DNA of 64,000 nucleotides from Pedobacter sp. BAL39. GTDB lineage: Bacteria > Bacteroidota > Bacteroidia > Sphingobacteriales > Sphingobacteriaceae. The notes beneath the pieces are model-generated. The model did no database searches. It saw nothing but the letters and a program-made list of their open reading frames with translations, and was not told the DNA's origin. The DNA is taken from NCBI RefSeq assembly GCF_000170795.1, contig NZ_ABCM01000003.1:186001-250000 (forward strand). Direction: 5' to 3'. The number at the start of each line of letters is the position of its first letter. Positions within the stretch are counted from its first letter, which is position 1. Positions 8,488 through 17,516 of the stretch are shown in pieces. The position numbers were made by a program, and so were the translations under genes.

Positions 8488-9063
8488 TTATTGGACAATA
8501 ACACCGCATAGTTCCACAATCTTTTCAGCAAGTTTATCAGGACTTAATACTTCAATGGGGTGATCGCGATCGATAATTGCTCCCGGCATCCCATGGGCTT
8601 TAGCTGTGATCAGGGTTTGCGCCATTACAATTCCACCGAATTCATTCATTTTCAACGCGCCGGCAAGGCCGTCCTCCCCACCTCCAGAAAGTACGATTCC
8701 TATCGCCTTTTCCTTGAAGTCTGTAGCCAGGGATTTGAAGAAGATGTCTACCGAAGAATTAATAATGTTTTGATCGCGGGTCACCACCTTAATCCATCCA
8801 TTATCTGTGGTTATAGAAGTATTTTCTGTGAGTACGTAGATGTTTCCTGGCTGTATTTCTACATCCTGTTCCACTCGTGCAACGTGGAGCCCGCTATGCG
8901 TAGAAAGCAATTCTGCCAGTATACTAAACCTGTCCCGGTCCAGATGGGTAGTTACCACAAATGCTGCATTAATATCGCTCGGAATGTGGTCAAAAAATTC
9001 ATATAAAGGAAGCAGGCCGCCAGCAGAAGCGCCTATTCCAACGACGTAAAAACTTGTTTTCAT
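8488..9063 (-). CDS. Stand-alone CheB-type methylesterase domain
   Basis: A 191-residue protein equal to the catalytic domain of CheB, which removes methyl or amide groups from chemoreceptor glutamates. GIGASAGGLLPL (residues 9-20) holds the catalytic Ser, VTTHLD near 38 the His, and SGGGEDGLAGAL near 128 the Asp, so the triad looks complete. There is no receiver domain, and no CheR or chemoreceptor nearby. In Bacteroidota such isolated CheB domains often accompany CheR-PAS kinases and may act outside chemotaxis. Role uncertain. Confidence 0.85.
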   Translation of the reverse strand: MKTSFYVVGIGASAGGLLPLYEFFDHIPSDINAAFVVTTHLDRDRFSILAELLSTHSGLHVARVEQDVEIQPGNIYVLTENTSITTDNGWIKVVTRDQNIINSSVDIFFKSLATDFKEKAIGIVLSGGGEDGLAGALKMNEFGGIVMAQTLITAKAHGMPGAIIDRDHPIEVLSPDKLAEKIVELCGVIVQ

Positions 9064-9336
9064 AGCATGATTTAGGTGCTATTGTGTAACAGTGCTAGTA
9101 ATAACTTGGTTTTGGATAATTCAAATTTAAAGTGATGGGTTTTTATCCCTATTGTTGCAGTTACCGCAATTACTAGAGGTGTAGGTTTATATTAAATAGG
9201 GACTGAAGTTCTTGATCTTAGTAAGATTTGCATCTCCCGACTAGCGGTGAATATTACATCGTTCAGTAAATTATTTAATGCCGAAACTCACCTTTCACGT
9301 CTGGCTCTCCTTGATGGATGAATTCCAATTAAACTG

Positions 9337-10722
9337 TTATTTTATCAAATATTTTTCTTGAGTGTACCAGGTTCCTAAAAAATAATGTACGGCATATGCT
9401 TTTTCAACTTTCATTTGTAAGTCTTCAGAAATTTCGCCCTTAATTGCCATTCGTGCCTCTTTAGCGGTAAGAGGATAAACTTTTTCAGATTCAATTATTT
9501 TGATGGTGCTTTTATGAATATAGGCATCATATATTTTAGTCAATGCAAAAGGACCTGCATTCTCTAATGTGACCTCTATAGATTTTTTATAATTCCAGGT
9601 AAACTCTAAGGATTGACAAAGACTCTTAAAAAAGATATTCCCGGGTTTACAGCCCATAAAGGCATTGCACAAGATTTTCTGCTTATTAAATTTTTCGCAA
9701 TGCGCATCAGGTTCGACTGAAAAAAAACATTCCGCGTCCTGTATAAGATCATCTATGTTTTTCAAGCATTCAAAGTCCATATCGATAAAAACGCCCCCGA
9801 AATGCATTAGTATAAAATAGCGCACGGCATCGACTCTTTCTATTTCCACTTGATAAGAGTTATACTGATCCAGAAACTCCGGGTAAAATTTACTGATAAA
9901 TTCTTTATTCATATCATCCGTCCATAGAACATATTTCCATTCGGGATGGCTGTCTTTCCATGTATTGGATAATGTAACAAAATATGATGGAAGGTCTTTA
10001 GTAGGCCAAGTCTGATGTATGATCCTTGGAAAGCTATCCTTGTCTAAGGTCTCTAAACTGGAAATTTCCTCCATCAATCTACTTTCTATTAGTCGCTTTC
10101 TAGGGTGATGGAGACCACGGTATTTATGATCAAACGGAATGTTTTTTCGCCATGTTAAACTGCGAGAGGCAACGGGATTCGGAACAGGATCTAATCCCAG
10201 TGCCGTAGCTATCGTTGCGAACCTTAATTCGCTATTTAATCCAGCATATTCAGCTTTAAGAATCTCATCACAGATCATGTTCATTGCCATTTCTGAAACT
10301 AAAATACCGCAAAATGGAACTATCCCTGTTGCATACATTCGAATAGGAGCCGGTAAATCATTGATTTTACTGAACCAATACCAGTCATCTCGCTCAGGAT
10401 ATTTTACACATGGTCCAACGATATCTTGGTCCCAGGCAAAAGAAAAATATGATTCCAAAGACACATCGCACCAGCAATCCCACTCAATTAAAAGAAATCT
10501 TTTTGACGATATAGACGACCGGTTTAATCTATACCATGTAAAAATGGAAAGATCAGAGGATAGCCATGCCACATCATTTTCAAGAAATGGATTTTTTGCA
10601 ACGTAGATTTTGGTACTTGGATTATGAAGTTCAAAAGACCTTTTATTTTCTAAGAAGCAGGCGATTTTTTCTGGATCGGATTCATCATGCCAAGCGATGA
10701 CAACGACGATTTCATTTTTCAT
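9337..10722 (-). CDS. Two-part glycosyltransferase with an OCH1-like DXD sugar-transferase domain
   Basis: A 461-residue cytosolic protein. The C-terminal half (about 230-460) is a Gly_transf_sug/OCH1-like domain: FPRIIHQTWPTKDLP, the nucleotide-sugar DXD segment GGVFIDMDFECL, and YAVHYFLGTWY at the end. The N-terminal 220 residues (IVVVIAWHDESDPEKIACFL onward, Trp-rich) look like a second, uncharacterised domain. The ATG at 10722 overlaps the end of the UDP-galactopyranose mutase gene by 11 bases, indicating translational coupling; an ATG at 10740 is also possible. As the last gene of the exporter operon, it may decorate the exported protein or make a surface glycan. Confidence 0.8.
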   Translation of the reverse strand: MKNEIVVVIAWHDESDPEKIACFLENKRSFELHNPSTKIYVAKNPFLENDVAWLSSDLSIFTWYRLNRSSISSKRFLLIEWDCWCDVSLESYFSFAWDQDIVGPCVKYPERDDWYWFSKINDLPAPIRMYATGIVPFCGILVSEMAMNMICDEILKAEYAGLNSELRFATIATALGLDPVPNPVASRSLTWRKNIPFDHKYRGLHHPRKRLIESRLMEEISSLETLDKDSFPRIIHQTWPTKDLPSYFVTLSNTWKDSHPEWKYVLWTDDMNKEFISKFYPEFLDQYNSYQVEIERVDAVRYFILMHFGGVFIDMDFECLKNIDDLIQDAECFFSVEPDAHCEKFNKQKILCNAFMGCKPGNIFFKSLCQSLEFTWNYKKSIEVTLENAGPFALTKIYDAYIHKSTIKIIESEKVYPLTAKEARMAIKGEISEDLQMKVEKAYAVHYFLGTWYTQEKYLIK

Positions 10723-11839
10723 ATATATGTTTTGTTGCAAGAATCTCTTTTTTTGACTTACTTAGGGCGGAACCGATTACCTGGTGCATGTCGTAATACT
10801 TGTAATCCCCCAATCTACCCCCGAAGATAACTTTCCCGTCTGTTTGGGCCAGTTTTTTATATCTGTTATAAGTGTCATTGTTTAGGACGTCATTTATAGG
10901 GTAGTAGGGCTCTACATCACGGGTGTATTTGATGGGGTATTCTCTTGTTATGACTGTTTTCCCCTGCGTCCCAAATTCAAAATGTTTGTGTTCGTAGATG
11001 CGCGTAAATTGGTGGTTGTCTCCGGTATAATTTACCACAGCATTCCCTTGAAAGTTTTCGATGTCAAGAGTTTCTTCTTCGAAACGAAGACTTCGATAAT
11101 CCAGCGCACCAAATCTGTAATTGTAATATTCATCTATTTTTCCCGAAAAAATCAGTTTTCTACCTAACGACCTAAATTCATCCGGGCTAGCGTGAAAGTC
11201 TGTATTCAATTTGGTTTCGATTCCATCGAGCAATTTCGAGATTATGGAAGTATAACCACCCACGGGGATACCTTGATATCTGTGTTTAAAATAATTATTA
11301 TCGTAGGTAAAACGTATTGGTATACGCTTTAATATAGAAGCTGGTAAACGGGTAGGACTCATACCCCATTGTTTTTCAGTATATGCCTTTATAAACTTTA
11401 GATATATTTCAAGACCTACGCTTGCTAGCGCGTGTTCTTCTAGGTTTTTAGGTTGGGCAAGCCTGTAAGCTTTGGTTTCCTGGGCTATTTTGTACTTTGC
11501 CTCCGCTGGCGTTATGGTACCCCATAGTTGATAGAAAGTATTCATATTAAACGGTAAATTGAAAAGTTTGCCGTTGTAATTAGCGAGAGGGGAATTTATG
11601 AAGTTATTGAATGATGTAAACTGTGAGACGTAATCCCATACCGCTTTATCATCAGTATGAAAAATGTGAGCGCCATATTTATGAATATTTATCCCTTCGG
11701 TTTTATGGGTGTAAATATTCCCACCTATATGGTTTCGTTTTTCAATAACTATGCATTTTCTTCCTACCTTATTCATCTCATGAGCGAATACTGCTCCGAA
11801 CAGGCCCGACCCGATGATGACGTAATCATATGTGTACAT
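10712..11839 (-). CDS. glf: UDP-galactopyranose mutase
   Basis: Flavoenzyme converting UDP-galactopyranose to UDP-galactofuranose, 375 residues. FAD binding is seen in YVIIGSGLFGAVFAHE (residues 6-21). The family landmarks HIGGNIYTH, KYGAHIFHT, KQWGMSP, and FGGRLGDYKYYDMH near the C-terminus are all present. I chose ATG 11839, four bases after the HlyD stop and directly before the Rossmann fold; an alternative start would overlap the upstream gene. Lying between a protein-export adaptor and a glycosyltransferase, it suggests that galactofuranose is used in this locus. Confidence 0.95.
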   Translation of the reverse strand: MYTYDYVIIGSGLFGAVFAHEMNKVGRKCIVIEKRNHIGGNIYTHKTEGINIHKYGAHIFHTDDKAVWDYVSQFTSFNNFINSPLANYNGKLFNLPFNMNTFYQLWGTITPAEAKYKIAQETKAYRLAQPKNLEEHALASVGLEIYLKFIKAYTEKQWGMSPTRLPASILKRIPIRFTYDNNYFKHRYQGIPVGGYTSIISKLLDGIETKLNTDFHASPDEFRSLGRKLIFSGKIDEYYNYRFGALDYRSLRFEEETLDIENFQGNAVVNYTGDNHQFTRIYEHKHFEFGTQGKTVITREYPIKYTRDVEPYYPINDVLNNDTYNRYKKLAQTDGKVIFGGRLGDYKYYDMHQVIGSALSKSKKEILATKHIYEK

Positions 11840-11843
11840 TAGC

Positions 11844-13157
11844 TTATTCGTTAACTTTATAGCGTAAATTGTCAAATAGCCTTTCTATTAACTTACGCTG
11901 ATTTGCTACAATATCACCTGTTCCCTTAATTTCAAATCTAAAATCTAACTCGGATCCATAATTAGTTTTTAGTCTGTCAGGTAAATCAACAGACACTAGA
12001 TAGGTGTCTTTCATGCCTTCTTTAGTTGAAATAGGGTTTGTCGTCAGCGAAATCGACGACACTCGACCCTTGATGCTGCCATACTCCATGTATGGGTAAT
12101 TGTCCAGTTTGATAATCACTTCCTGACCTTTTTTAACTTTGCCTGCACCAGATGCAAGTAATGTCATTTGTCCGATAATGTGATTTTTTGACGGAACGAC
12201 GGTAAATGCACTTTCGCCATTTTGAATAAACTGATCGGTGTTCCAGAACTTTAAAAATTGAAGCTTCCCAGTCATAGGAGCTTTGAAAACATATTTGTGC
12301 TCCCAAGCTTTGATGTTGTCCTCCAGTTCTGCAAATGACGTTAAAAGATCTAATGTCAACTGGGATTCCTTCTGTCTCTGCTGCAAGATGTTTTGCTCCA
12401 GCTGACTTTGAGTTTGTTGCAATTGTGCCGTAGTCAACGAAACATCTTTTAACATATTTTGATGTCCTTCTTGGGCAGCTATCAGGTTTATCTGAGATCT
12501 GTCCTTCTCTAATTGTGATAAAACTTTTTTACTTAACAATCCTGTATCGATATTGTGAAGCTTATTCATAATAGATAAATTTTGTCCGCTCATGTCTGAT
12601 CGAGTTTTTGAAATATCTAGAATTCTGCGATATTCATCCAATAACTTTTGAAGAATCTTATTTTGTTTATTATAGCTATTATCAACACGGTATTCTACGA
12701 ACTGTGATAAGGAATTCACGAAGGTGAAATATTTAATGTTGAGTTCGCCTAACGAGACATTTCTAGGTAGTATTTTTAAAATTTGTTCATTGTTTGACCC
12801 ATCGCCCTTAAAATTAACTAAGATAGATTTAATTGTTAACACATCTGAATAATTTGCCGAGTTCTGGATCACAGCTATGTAGGATCCAGGCTGTACATCC
12901 ATCATATCCTTTGAATTTAGGAGGTTAATTCTTCCGGAAGAGTTTGCTACAAGTTTAATGGGTGAGCTCTCTGCATTTATAACTATTTCTCCCGTGACCA
13001 CGTCAGGATACTTAATGATCCACCCGAAAGAACAAAAAATAATCATTATAAGAACTACGAAAATGGTGATCTTGATTCCAAATCTGTTTGGCATTCTGCC
13101 AATTATCTCTTGTACTTCCTCAGTACGTTCCGCATTTTTTAAATCTATATTTGGCAT
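11844..13157 (-). CDS. HlyD-family membrane fusion protein for the adjacent ABC exporter
   Basis: Periplasmic adaptor of 437 residues. A cytosolic N-terminal tail of about 28 residues precedes one membrane helix (ITIFVVLIMIIFCSFGWII). Next come a first half-lipoyl segment (GEIVINAESSPIKLVANSSG), a long Gln-rich coiled coil (about 140-280) and a second lipoyl half with FKAPMTGKL. The beta-barrel part includes KGQEVIIKLDNYPYMEYGSI. It starts three bases after the C39 peptidase-transporter gene, so the pair is one machine that would dock to a TolC-type channel encoded elsewhere. Confidence 0.9.
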   Translation of the reverse strand: MPNIDLKNAERTEEVQEIIGRMPNRFGIKITIFVVLIMIIFCSFGWIIKYPDVVTGEIVINAESSPIKLVANSSGRINLLNSKDMMDVQPGSYIAVIQNSANYSDVLTIKSILVNFKGDGSNNEQILKILPRNVSLGELNIKYFTFVNSLSQFVEYRVDNSYNKQNKILQKLLDEYRRILDISKTRSDMSGQNLSIMNKLHNIDTGLLSKKVLSQLEKDRSQINLIAAQEGHQNMLKDVSLTTAQLQQTQSQLEQNILQQRQKESQLTLDLLTSFAELEDNIKAWEHKYVFKAPMTGKLQFLKFWNTDQFIQNGESAFTVVPSKNHIIGQMTLLASGAGKVKKGQEVIIKLDNYPYMEYGSIKGRVSSISLTTNPISTKEGMKDTYLVSVDLPDRLKTNYGSELDFRFEIKGTGDIVANQRKLIERLFDNLRYKVNE

Positions 13158-13160
13158 GGT

Positions 13161-15470
13161 TTATATTTTAAATGCATTTGTATTTATGACATCTTTCAAT
13201 GTTTCAGCAAGATTGTTTGTAATTTCCTCTTTGCTTTGGGATGTCTCCAGATTTTCTATACCACTCTCCACAGTCGAAATAATGTCCGTTTGGGAGGAAA
13301 CAAGTTGATAATATCTTCCCTTTAGGCGCATCAAATGTTCATGATTGCCAATTTCAATTACATTTCCATCTTTCATGACAACTATTTGGTCAGCTTTGCG
13401 TATGGTACTAAGTCGGTGCGCCACCACAATTACAGTCCTGCCTTTAAACACATTCTCTAGGGCGGAGATTATTTTCTGCTCGTTAATTGTATCAAGAGAA
13501 TTGGTGGCTTCGTCGAAAAACAAAAAGTCTGGATTTTTGTATAATGCTCTTGCAATAAGCACGCGCTGTTTTTGCCCGCCACTTAATCCTCTTCCCATCT
13601 CACCCATTACAGTTTTGTAGCCAAGCGGCAATTGCTCTATTTCCTTTGAAATATTTGCTGTATCAACCGCATGACGCAACATCTCATAATCAATTTTTTC
13701 GGCATCCAGCACAATGTTATTTAAGATAGTATCATTGAAGATCTTCCCATCTTGCATGACCACACCAATTTTATCTCTCCATTGTCTGAGACTTATATTG
13801 TTCACATTCATATCTCCGAGCTGTATCTCACCAAAAGATGGCTTGTAAAGACGGAGTAGTAACTTCAAGAGGGTAGATTTCCCACTACCACTGTCACCTA
13901 CAATAGCAGTAACCTTGCCTTCTGGAATGGTCAGATTTATACCTTTTATTACCACGGGTGCTGTTTGCGTATATTGAAAAAAAACCTGTTTTAGGTTAAG
14001 GTCTTTGCTGGTTGGTAATTCAAAGTTGTTATCTCCTGATAAGTCCTCTTCTTCGTCAAGCTCATGAATTTCATTTAGCCTAAGAAAACTGAGATGAGCG
14101 AATTGGGCAGAAATTATAAATTGTACGAATTGCTGGATGGGACCGCTTAGCATACCAATAATGAATTGGGTTGATATCATTACTCCAAAAGTAATCTCAC
14201 CATTAATTACGGCTTTTGCACAATAAAAAGTAATGACAAGGTTTTTAACGCTATCGATAAATTGAGCTCCTAAATTTTGCAGATTGTTTATGCGCAGATT
14301 CCGTAAATTTACTTTATACAACCGAGCTTGTATATTTTCCCACTTCCACCTTTTCGCTTTTTCATAGTTATTAATCTTTATATCCTGCATTCCTTCTATT
14401 GTTTCAACCCAATAGCTCTGATTTCTTGACACCAATTCGAAATAATTCCAGTCGAGCTTTTTTCGGATGCTCATAAATCCCAATACCCAGACTGAATAGA
14501 GCAAGCTGCCTCCTGTGAAAAGCCAGAAAATCGTAGGATTATATATCCAAAGTACTACGGCGAAAACAACAAAAGTCAAACTCGAGAAAATGAGATTTAT
14601 TGAATTATTCATAATGAAACTTCTTATTCGCTCGTGATCATTTGCTCGTTGCAAAATATCACCTGTCATTTTTGATTCAAAGAAGGTTATTGGCAGTTTC
14701 ATTAATTTCATCAGATAGTCTGAAATTAACGCTATGTTGATTCTTGATGTGATATGAATTAAAATCCAGTCCCTGACAGCATTAGATAGCGTAATACTTA
14801 GAATGATCGCGATATTTGCAATCAGAACTATATTTATAAAATCAACATCGTGGCGCTGGATTCCTATATCAATTACTGCTTTGGAAATGAAAGGTAGCAA
14901 TCCCTGCATAACTGTTACGATTAGCATTACCAAAAAAAGGTTCAAGAAATTCTTACTGTAGGGTCTAAAGTATGAGATAATATTTTCGAATGTTTTTTTG
15001 CGATTCAATCTCTCACTTTCCTGACGCAGTATGAAGTCTGCCTGAGGTTCAACTGCCAGGATCACTCCTTTTTCAATATTCTCATTTTTTTTTATCCAGC
15101 AGTCTTGAAATTCACGACTTGAATATGTAACTAATCCTTTCGCAGGATCCGATATGTATACTCTATTTCCCTTGATTTTGTGAACTACCACAAAATGACT
15201 ATCGGCCCAATGTATAACACACGGTAGAGGAACCTTCAATCTTAAGTCTTCGAAGGTAGCTTTAAAACAAAGTGTTTTAAGTCCAATGCTTTCAGCTGCA
15301 AAACTTAAATCAAGAAAAGACACCCCTTCTTTTGATATTCCGCATTTATCTCGAAGAAATTGTAAGGAGTAAAATTTTCCATAATATTTTGCAATGCTTT
15401 TTAAACAAGCAGGACCACAATCCATCATGTCGAATTGCCGGTCAACGGGAAAGCGTTGGAGCGTAATCAT
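13161..15470 (-). CDS. C39 peptidase-containing ABC exporter (PCAT)
   Basis: Leader-cleaving exporter of 769 residues. The N-terminal C39 cysteine protease (about 1-140) has the catalytic Cys in MMDCGPACLKSIAKYYG, the His in WADSHFVVVHK and the Asp in YISDPAKG. A six-helix ABC membrane domain follows (about 160-470). The ATPase domain has Walker A AIVGDSGSGKSTLLKLL, signature GLSGGQKQRVLIARAL, Walker B FLFFDEATNSLD and the H-loop IVVAHRLS. Such proteins cut after a Gly-Gly leader and export the remainder. The obvious substrate is the GG-leader protein at 17497..18225 in the divergent operon. An extra C-terminal tail of roughly 40 residues (ESGIENLETSQSKEEITNN) follows the ATPase. Confidence 0.95.
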   Translation of the reverse strand: MITLQRFPVDRQFDMMDCGPACLKSIAKYYGKFYSLQFLRDKCGISKEGVSFLDLSFAAESIGLKTLCFKATFEDLRLKVPLPCVIHWADSHFVVVHKIKGNRVYISDPAKGLVTYSSREFQDCWIKKNENIEKGVILAVEPQADFILRQESERLNRKKTFENIISYFRPYSKNFLNLFLVMLIVTVMQGLLPFISKAVIDIGIQRHDVDFINIVLIANIAIILSITLSNAVRDWILIHITSRINIALISDYLMKLMKLPITFFESKMTGDILQRANDHERIRSFIMNNSINLIFSSLTFVVFAVVLWIYNPTIFWLFTGGSLLYSVWVLGFMSIRKKLDWNYFELVSRNQSYWVETIEGMQDIKINNYEKAKRWKWENIQARLYKVNLRNLRINNLQNLGAQFIDSVKNLVITFYCAKAVINGEITFGVMISTQFIIGMLSGPIQQFVQFIISAQFAHLSFLRLNEIHELDEEEDLSGDNNFELPTSKDLNLKQVFFQYTQTAPVVIKGINLTIPEGKVTAIVGDSGSGKSTLLKLLLRLYKPSFGEIQLGDMNVNNISLRQWRDKIGVVMQDGKIFNDTILNNIVLDAEKIDYEMLRHAVDTANISKEIEQLPLGYKTVMGEMGRGLSGGQKQRVLIARALYKNPDFLFFDEATNSLDTINEQKIISALENVFKGRTVIVVAHRLSTIRKADQIVVMKDGNVIEIGNHEHLMRLKGRYYQLVSSQTDIISTVESGIENLETSQSKEEITNNLAETLKDVINTNAFKI

Positions 15471-15562
15471 AAGATTTTTTATTTTTTATTTTGTGAAATT
15501 ATTGAATTTACTTATAATTACAAAAAAAAATATACTTTAAGCTTTCATTTAATTAACCTCTC

Positions 15563-16633
15563 ATGAAACCTTGCAAGATTTCTTTTTGTACGACAGTAAT
15601 GGATAGACTGCCTCATCTGCTACAAACATTATCACAAAATATTATTGATAATATTGACTATGATGATTTGGAGTTCATCATTCTGGATTATAATTCATCA
15701 CAGGAAATATTCAACCCGTTATATAGAAACTTCAGAACTGAAATCGAATCAGGTAGAGTTAAGATATTTCGCACAAACGATCCTTTACATTACAATATGT
15801 CACATTCCCGGAACATGGCATTTAACCTTGCATCTGGCGATATCCTCTGTAATATTGATGCTGATAACTTCACGGGTAAAGGCTTTGCGGCTTATGTTCA
15901 ACGTATGTTTCATTTTAATGGAGCCATTTTTTTAACGACTCATAATATCAAACACGTTAATAATGATGTCTTGGGACGAATATGTGTGCGTAGAGAAGAT
16001 TTTCAGAATGTAAATGGCTACGACGAACGAATGAAACACTATGGTTTTGATGATTTTGATTTGGCAAACAGACTGGAGGGATTGGGTCTTAGGAAATTGC
16101 AGATATCAAAACACTTTTTAAGTGCAGTAAAGCATTCCAACGCCACTCGGATGACTAACTTTCCCGGTGGGAAAAGTCATTATGACGTTTTGATTCGATA
16201 CGAAAATCCGTACTGTTCCGAACTTATTTTGCGTTTTAAAAACGGAACATATTCCAGGGCCCATATTATTAATAATCATATTAAGGCTGCGATTGAACGA
16301 TGCCGTAATCCTTTGCCTTTAAATAAGCATTTCAAATTTTCTATCCAAGAGCACAAATGGATTGAAGGAACGTGGACAGAATCTTCAAAATCCTTGTATC
16401 TGAACTTTTCCAATAACAATACAATAATTAAAAGATTTAAAAATGATGTTTACCAAACTAAGGAGCAGCACCTTTTTTATAAAATCACAAATCCAGGATT
16501 GTTGGAGGTTACATTGTTCTTTTACAATCAAATAAGCAATAGAAATATTATGGATGAAAATTTAATGAATAAAAGGTTTAAAGTAAATGATGGGGGATAT
16601 GGTAAAGGTAAATACGTAACATATACATTATGA
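15563..16633 (+). CDS. GT2-family glycosyltransferase
   Basis: A 356-residue soluble glycosyltransferase. The GT-A fold is seen in KISFCTTVMDRLPHLLQTL, the DXD-like CNIDADNFTG near residue 100, and a galactosyltransferase-type acceptor segment NGYDERMKHYGFDDFDLANR near residue 155. The C-terminal 130 residues (from about IKAAIERCRNP) are not part of the catalytic fold; the HKWIEGTWTESSKSLYLNFSN region resembles the small lectin-like or unknown beta domains found after some GT2 enzymes. First gene of the rightward operon, 92 bases from the divergent exporter gene. Substrate unknown. Confidence 0.82.
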   Translation: MKPCKISFCTTVMDRLPHLLQTLSQNIIDNIDYDDLEFIILDYNSSQEIFNPLYRNFRTEIESGRVKIFRTNDPLHYNMSHSRNMAFNLASGDILCNIDADNFTGKGFAAYVQRMFHFNGAIFLTTHNIKHVNNDVLGRICVRREDFQNVNGYDERMKHYGFDDFDLANRLEGLGLRKLQISKHFLSAVKHSNATRMTNFPGGKSHYDVLIRYENPYCSELILRFKNGTYSRAHIINNHIKAAIERCRNPLPLNKHFKFSIQEHKWIEGTWTESSKSLYLNFSNNNTIIKRFKNDVYQTKEQHLFYKITNPGLLEVTLFFYNQISNRNIMDENLMNKRFKVNDGGYGKGKYVTYTL

Positions 16634-16634
16634 C

Positions 16635-17516
16635 ATGAAAAATATTCAATTCGATTTTCAGCGGATATCAATATTCTATTCCAGGGAGGATAGCCATAAG
16701 TTGATTGGTTATTTAAATAAGATTAGCAACCTATTTCCTGAATTGTTTAATGATGCATTCATTCATTTTTCTTGTGATCAGGGTTACCACGTTCGTATCA
16801 GTTCGCCAATTTTGCAGGATGGGTATGTATCTACCTTCAGTGAAAGTGTAAAAAAATTTATGGTAAAAAAGCCATCACCCGATGTCAAATTGATTTTTCC
16901 ACTAAACTCCTTATTTATTGATTTCCCAAACAATAATATTTTTTTTGGAGTGTATGAGGATTACCCCGGGTTCACGGAAAATATACCACGCGAGGTGTTA
17001 TCGGGAATAAGAGTTGCGCTATCAAAGATTATTATCAAATTTTTCAGTAATAAAAAACTGACTACTGAGAACAAATTTGTACTGTTTATTCAACTGCAGC
17101 TTTTGACGGCAATGATTCTATTTACTAATAAGTCGCAATATGAAGTCATTGCCAATTTAAACACAATTATTGATGCAATCGGGCAAGGTAGAACCTCACT
17201 AATAGAATTGAAATCGAACAATGTTTATACAGCAAATAAACGACAACTTAATCTCTGGTATAAAAATATCAAAAACCGGTCCTGTGCAGAAGACTTAGAA
17301 GATTTGCATCCTTGGATTGAGACATTTGAAAAATGGGACAATGATAACAACAATTTCACAGGTATATTTCTGGATACCTGCGGAATCGTGAAAGAGCATT
17401 TGGATTTGAATAGTACCCATTTTACGCTTATTGCTTTAAAAGTTGTTTTGAAAGTTTTTGAAAACCAATTATTAACAAATAGTTTAAAACCAAAGTATGA
17501 AAAAGTTAAAGCTTAA
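16635..17516 (+). CDS. Unknown protein, possibly related to the LanB/thiopeptide C-terminal domain
   Basis: I do not firmly recognise this 293-residue protein. The N-terminal segment AFIHFSCDQGYHVRISSP (about residues 42-59) resembles the FFIRYsDPg.HLRlR motif of the thiopeptide-type bacteriocin biosynthesis domain (C-terminal domain of class I lantibiotic dehydratases). The later NIFFGVYEDYPGF and an all-helical second half also fit loosely. No signal peptide or membrane helix. It starts one base after the GT2 stop and its last 20 bases overlap the start of the GG-leader gene, so it is made together with the precursor. It may bind or modify that precursor. Similarity is weak and from memory. 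Confidence 0.55.
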   Translation: MKNIQFDFQRISIFYSREDSHKLIGYLNKISNLFPELFNDAFIHFSCDQGYHVRISSPILQDGYVSTFSESVKKFMVKKPSPDVKLIFPLNSLFIDFPNNNIFFGVYEDYPGFTENIPREVLSGIRVALSKIIIKFFSNKKLTTENKFVLFIQLQLLTAMILFTNKSQYEVIANLNTIIDAIGQGRTSLIELKSNNVYTANKRQLNLWYKNIKNRSCAEDLEDLHPWIETFEKWDNDNNNFTGIFLDTCGIVKEHLDLNSTHFTLIALKVVLKVFENQLLTNSLKPKYEKVKA

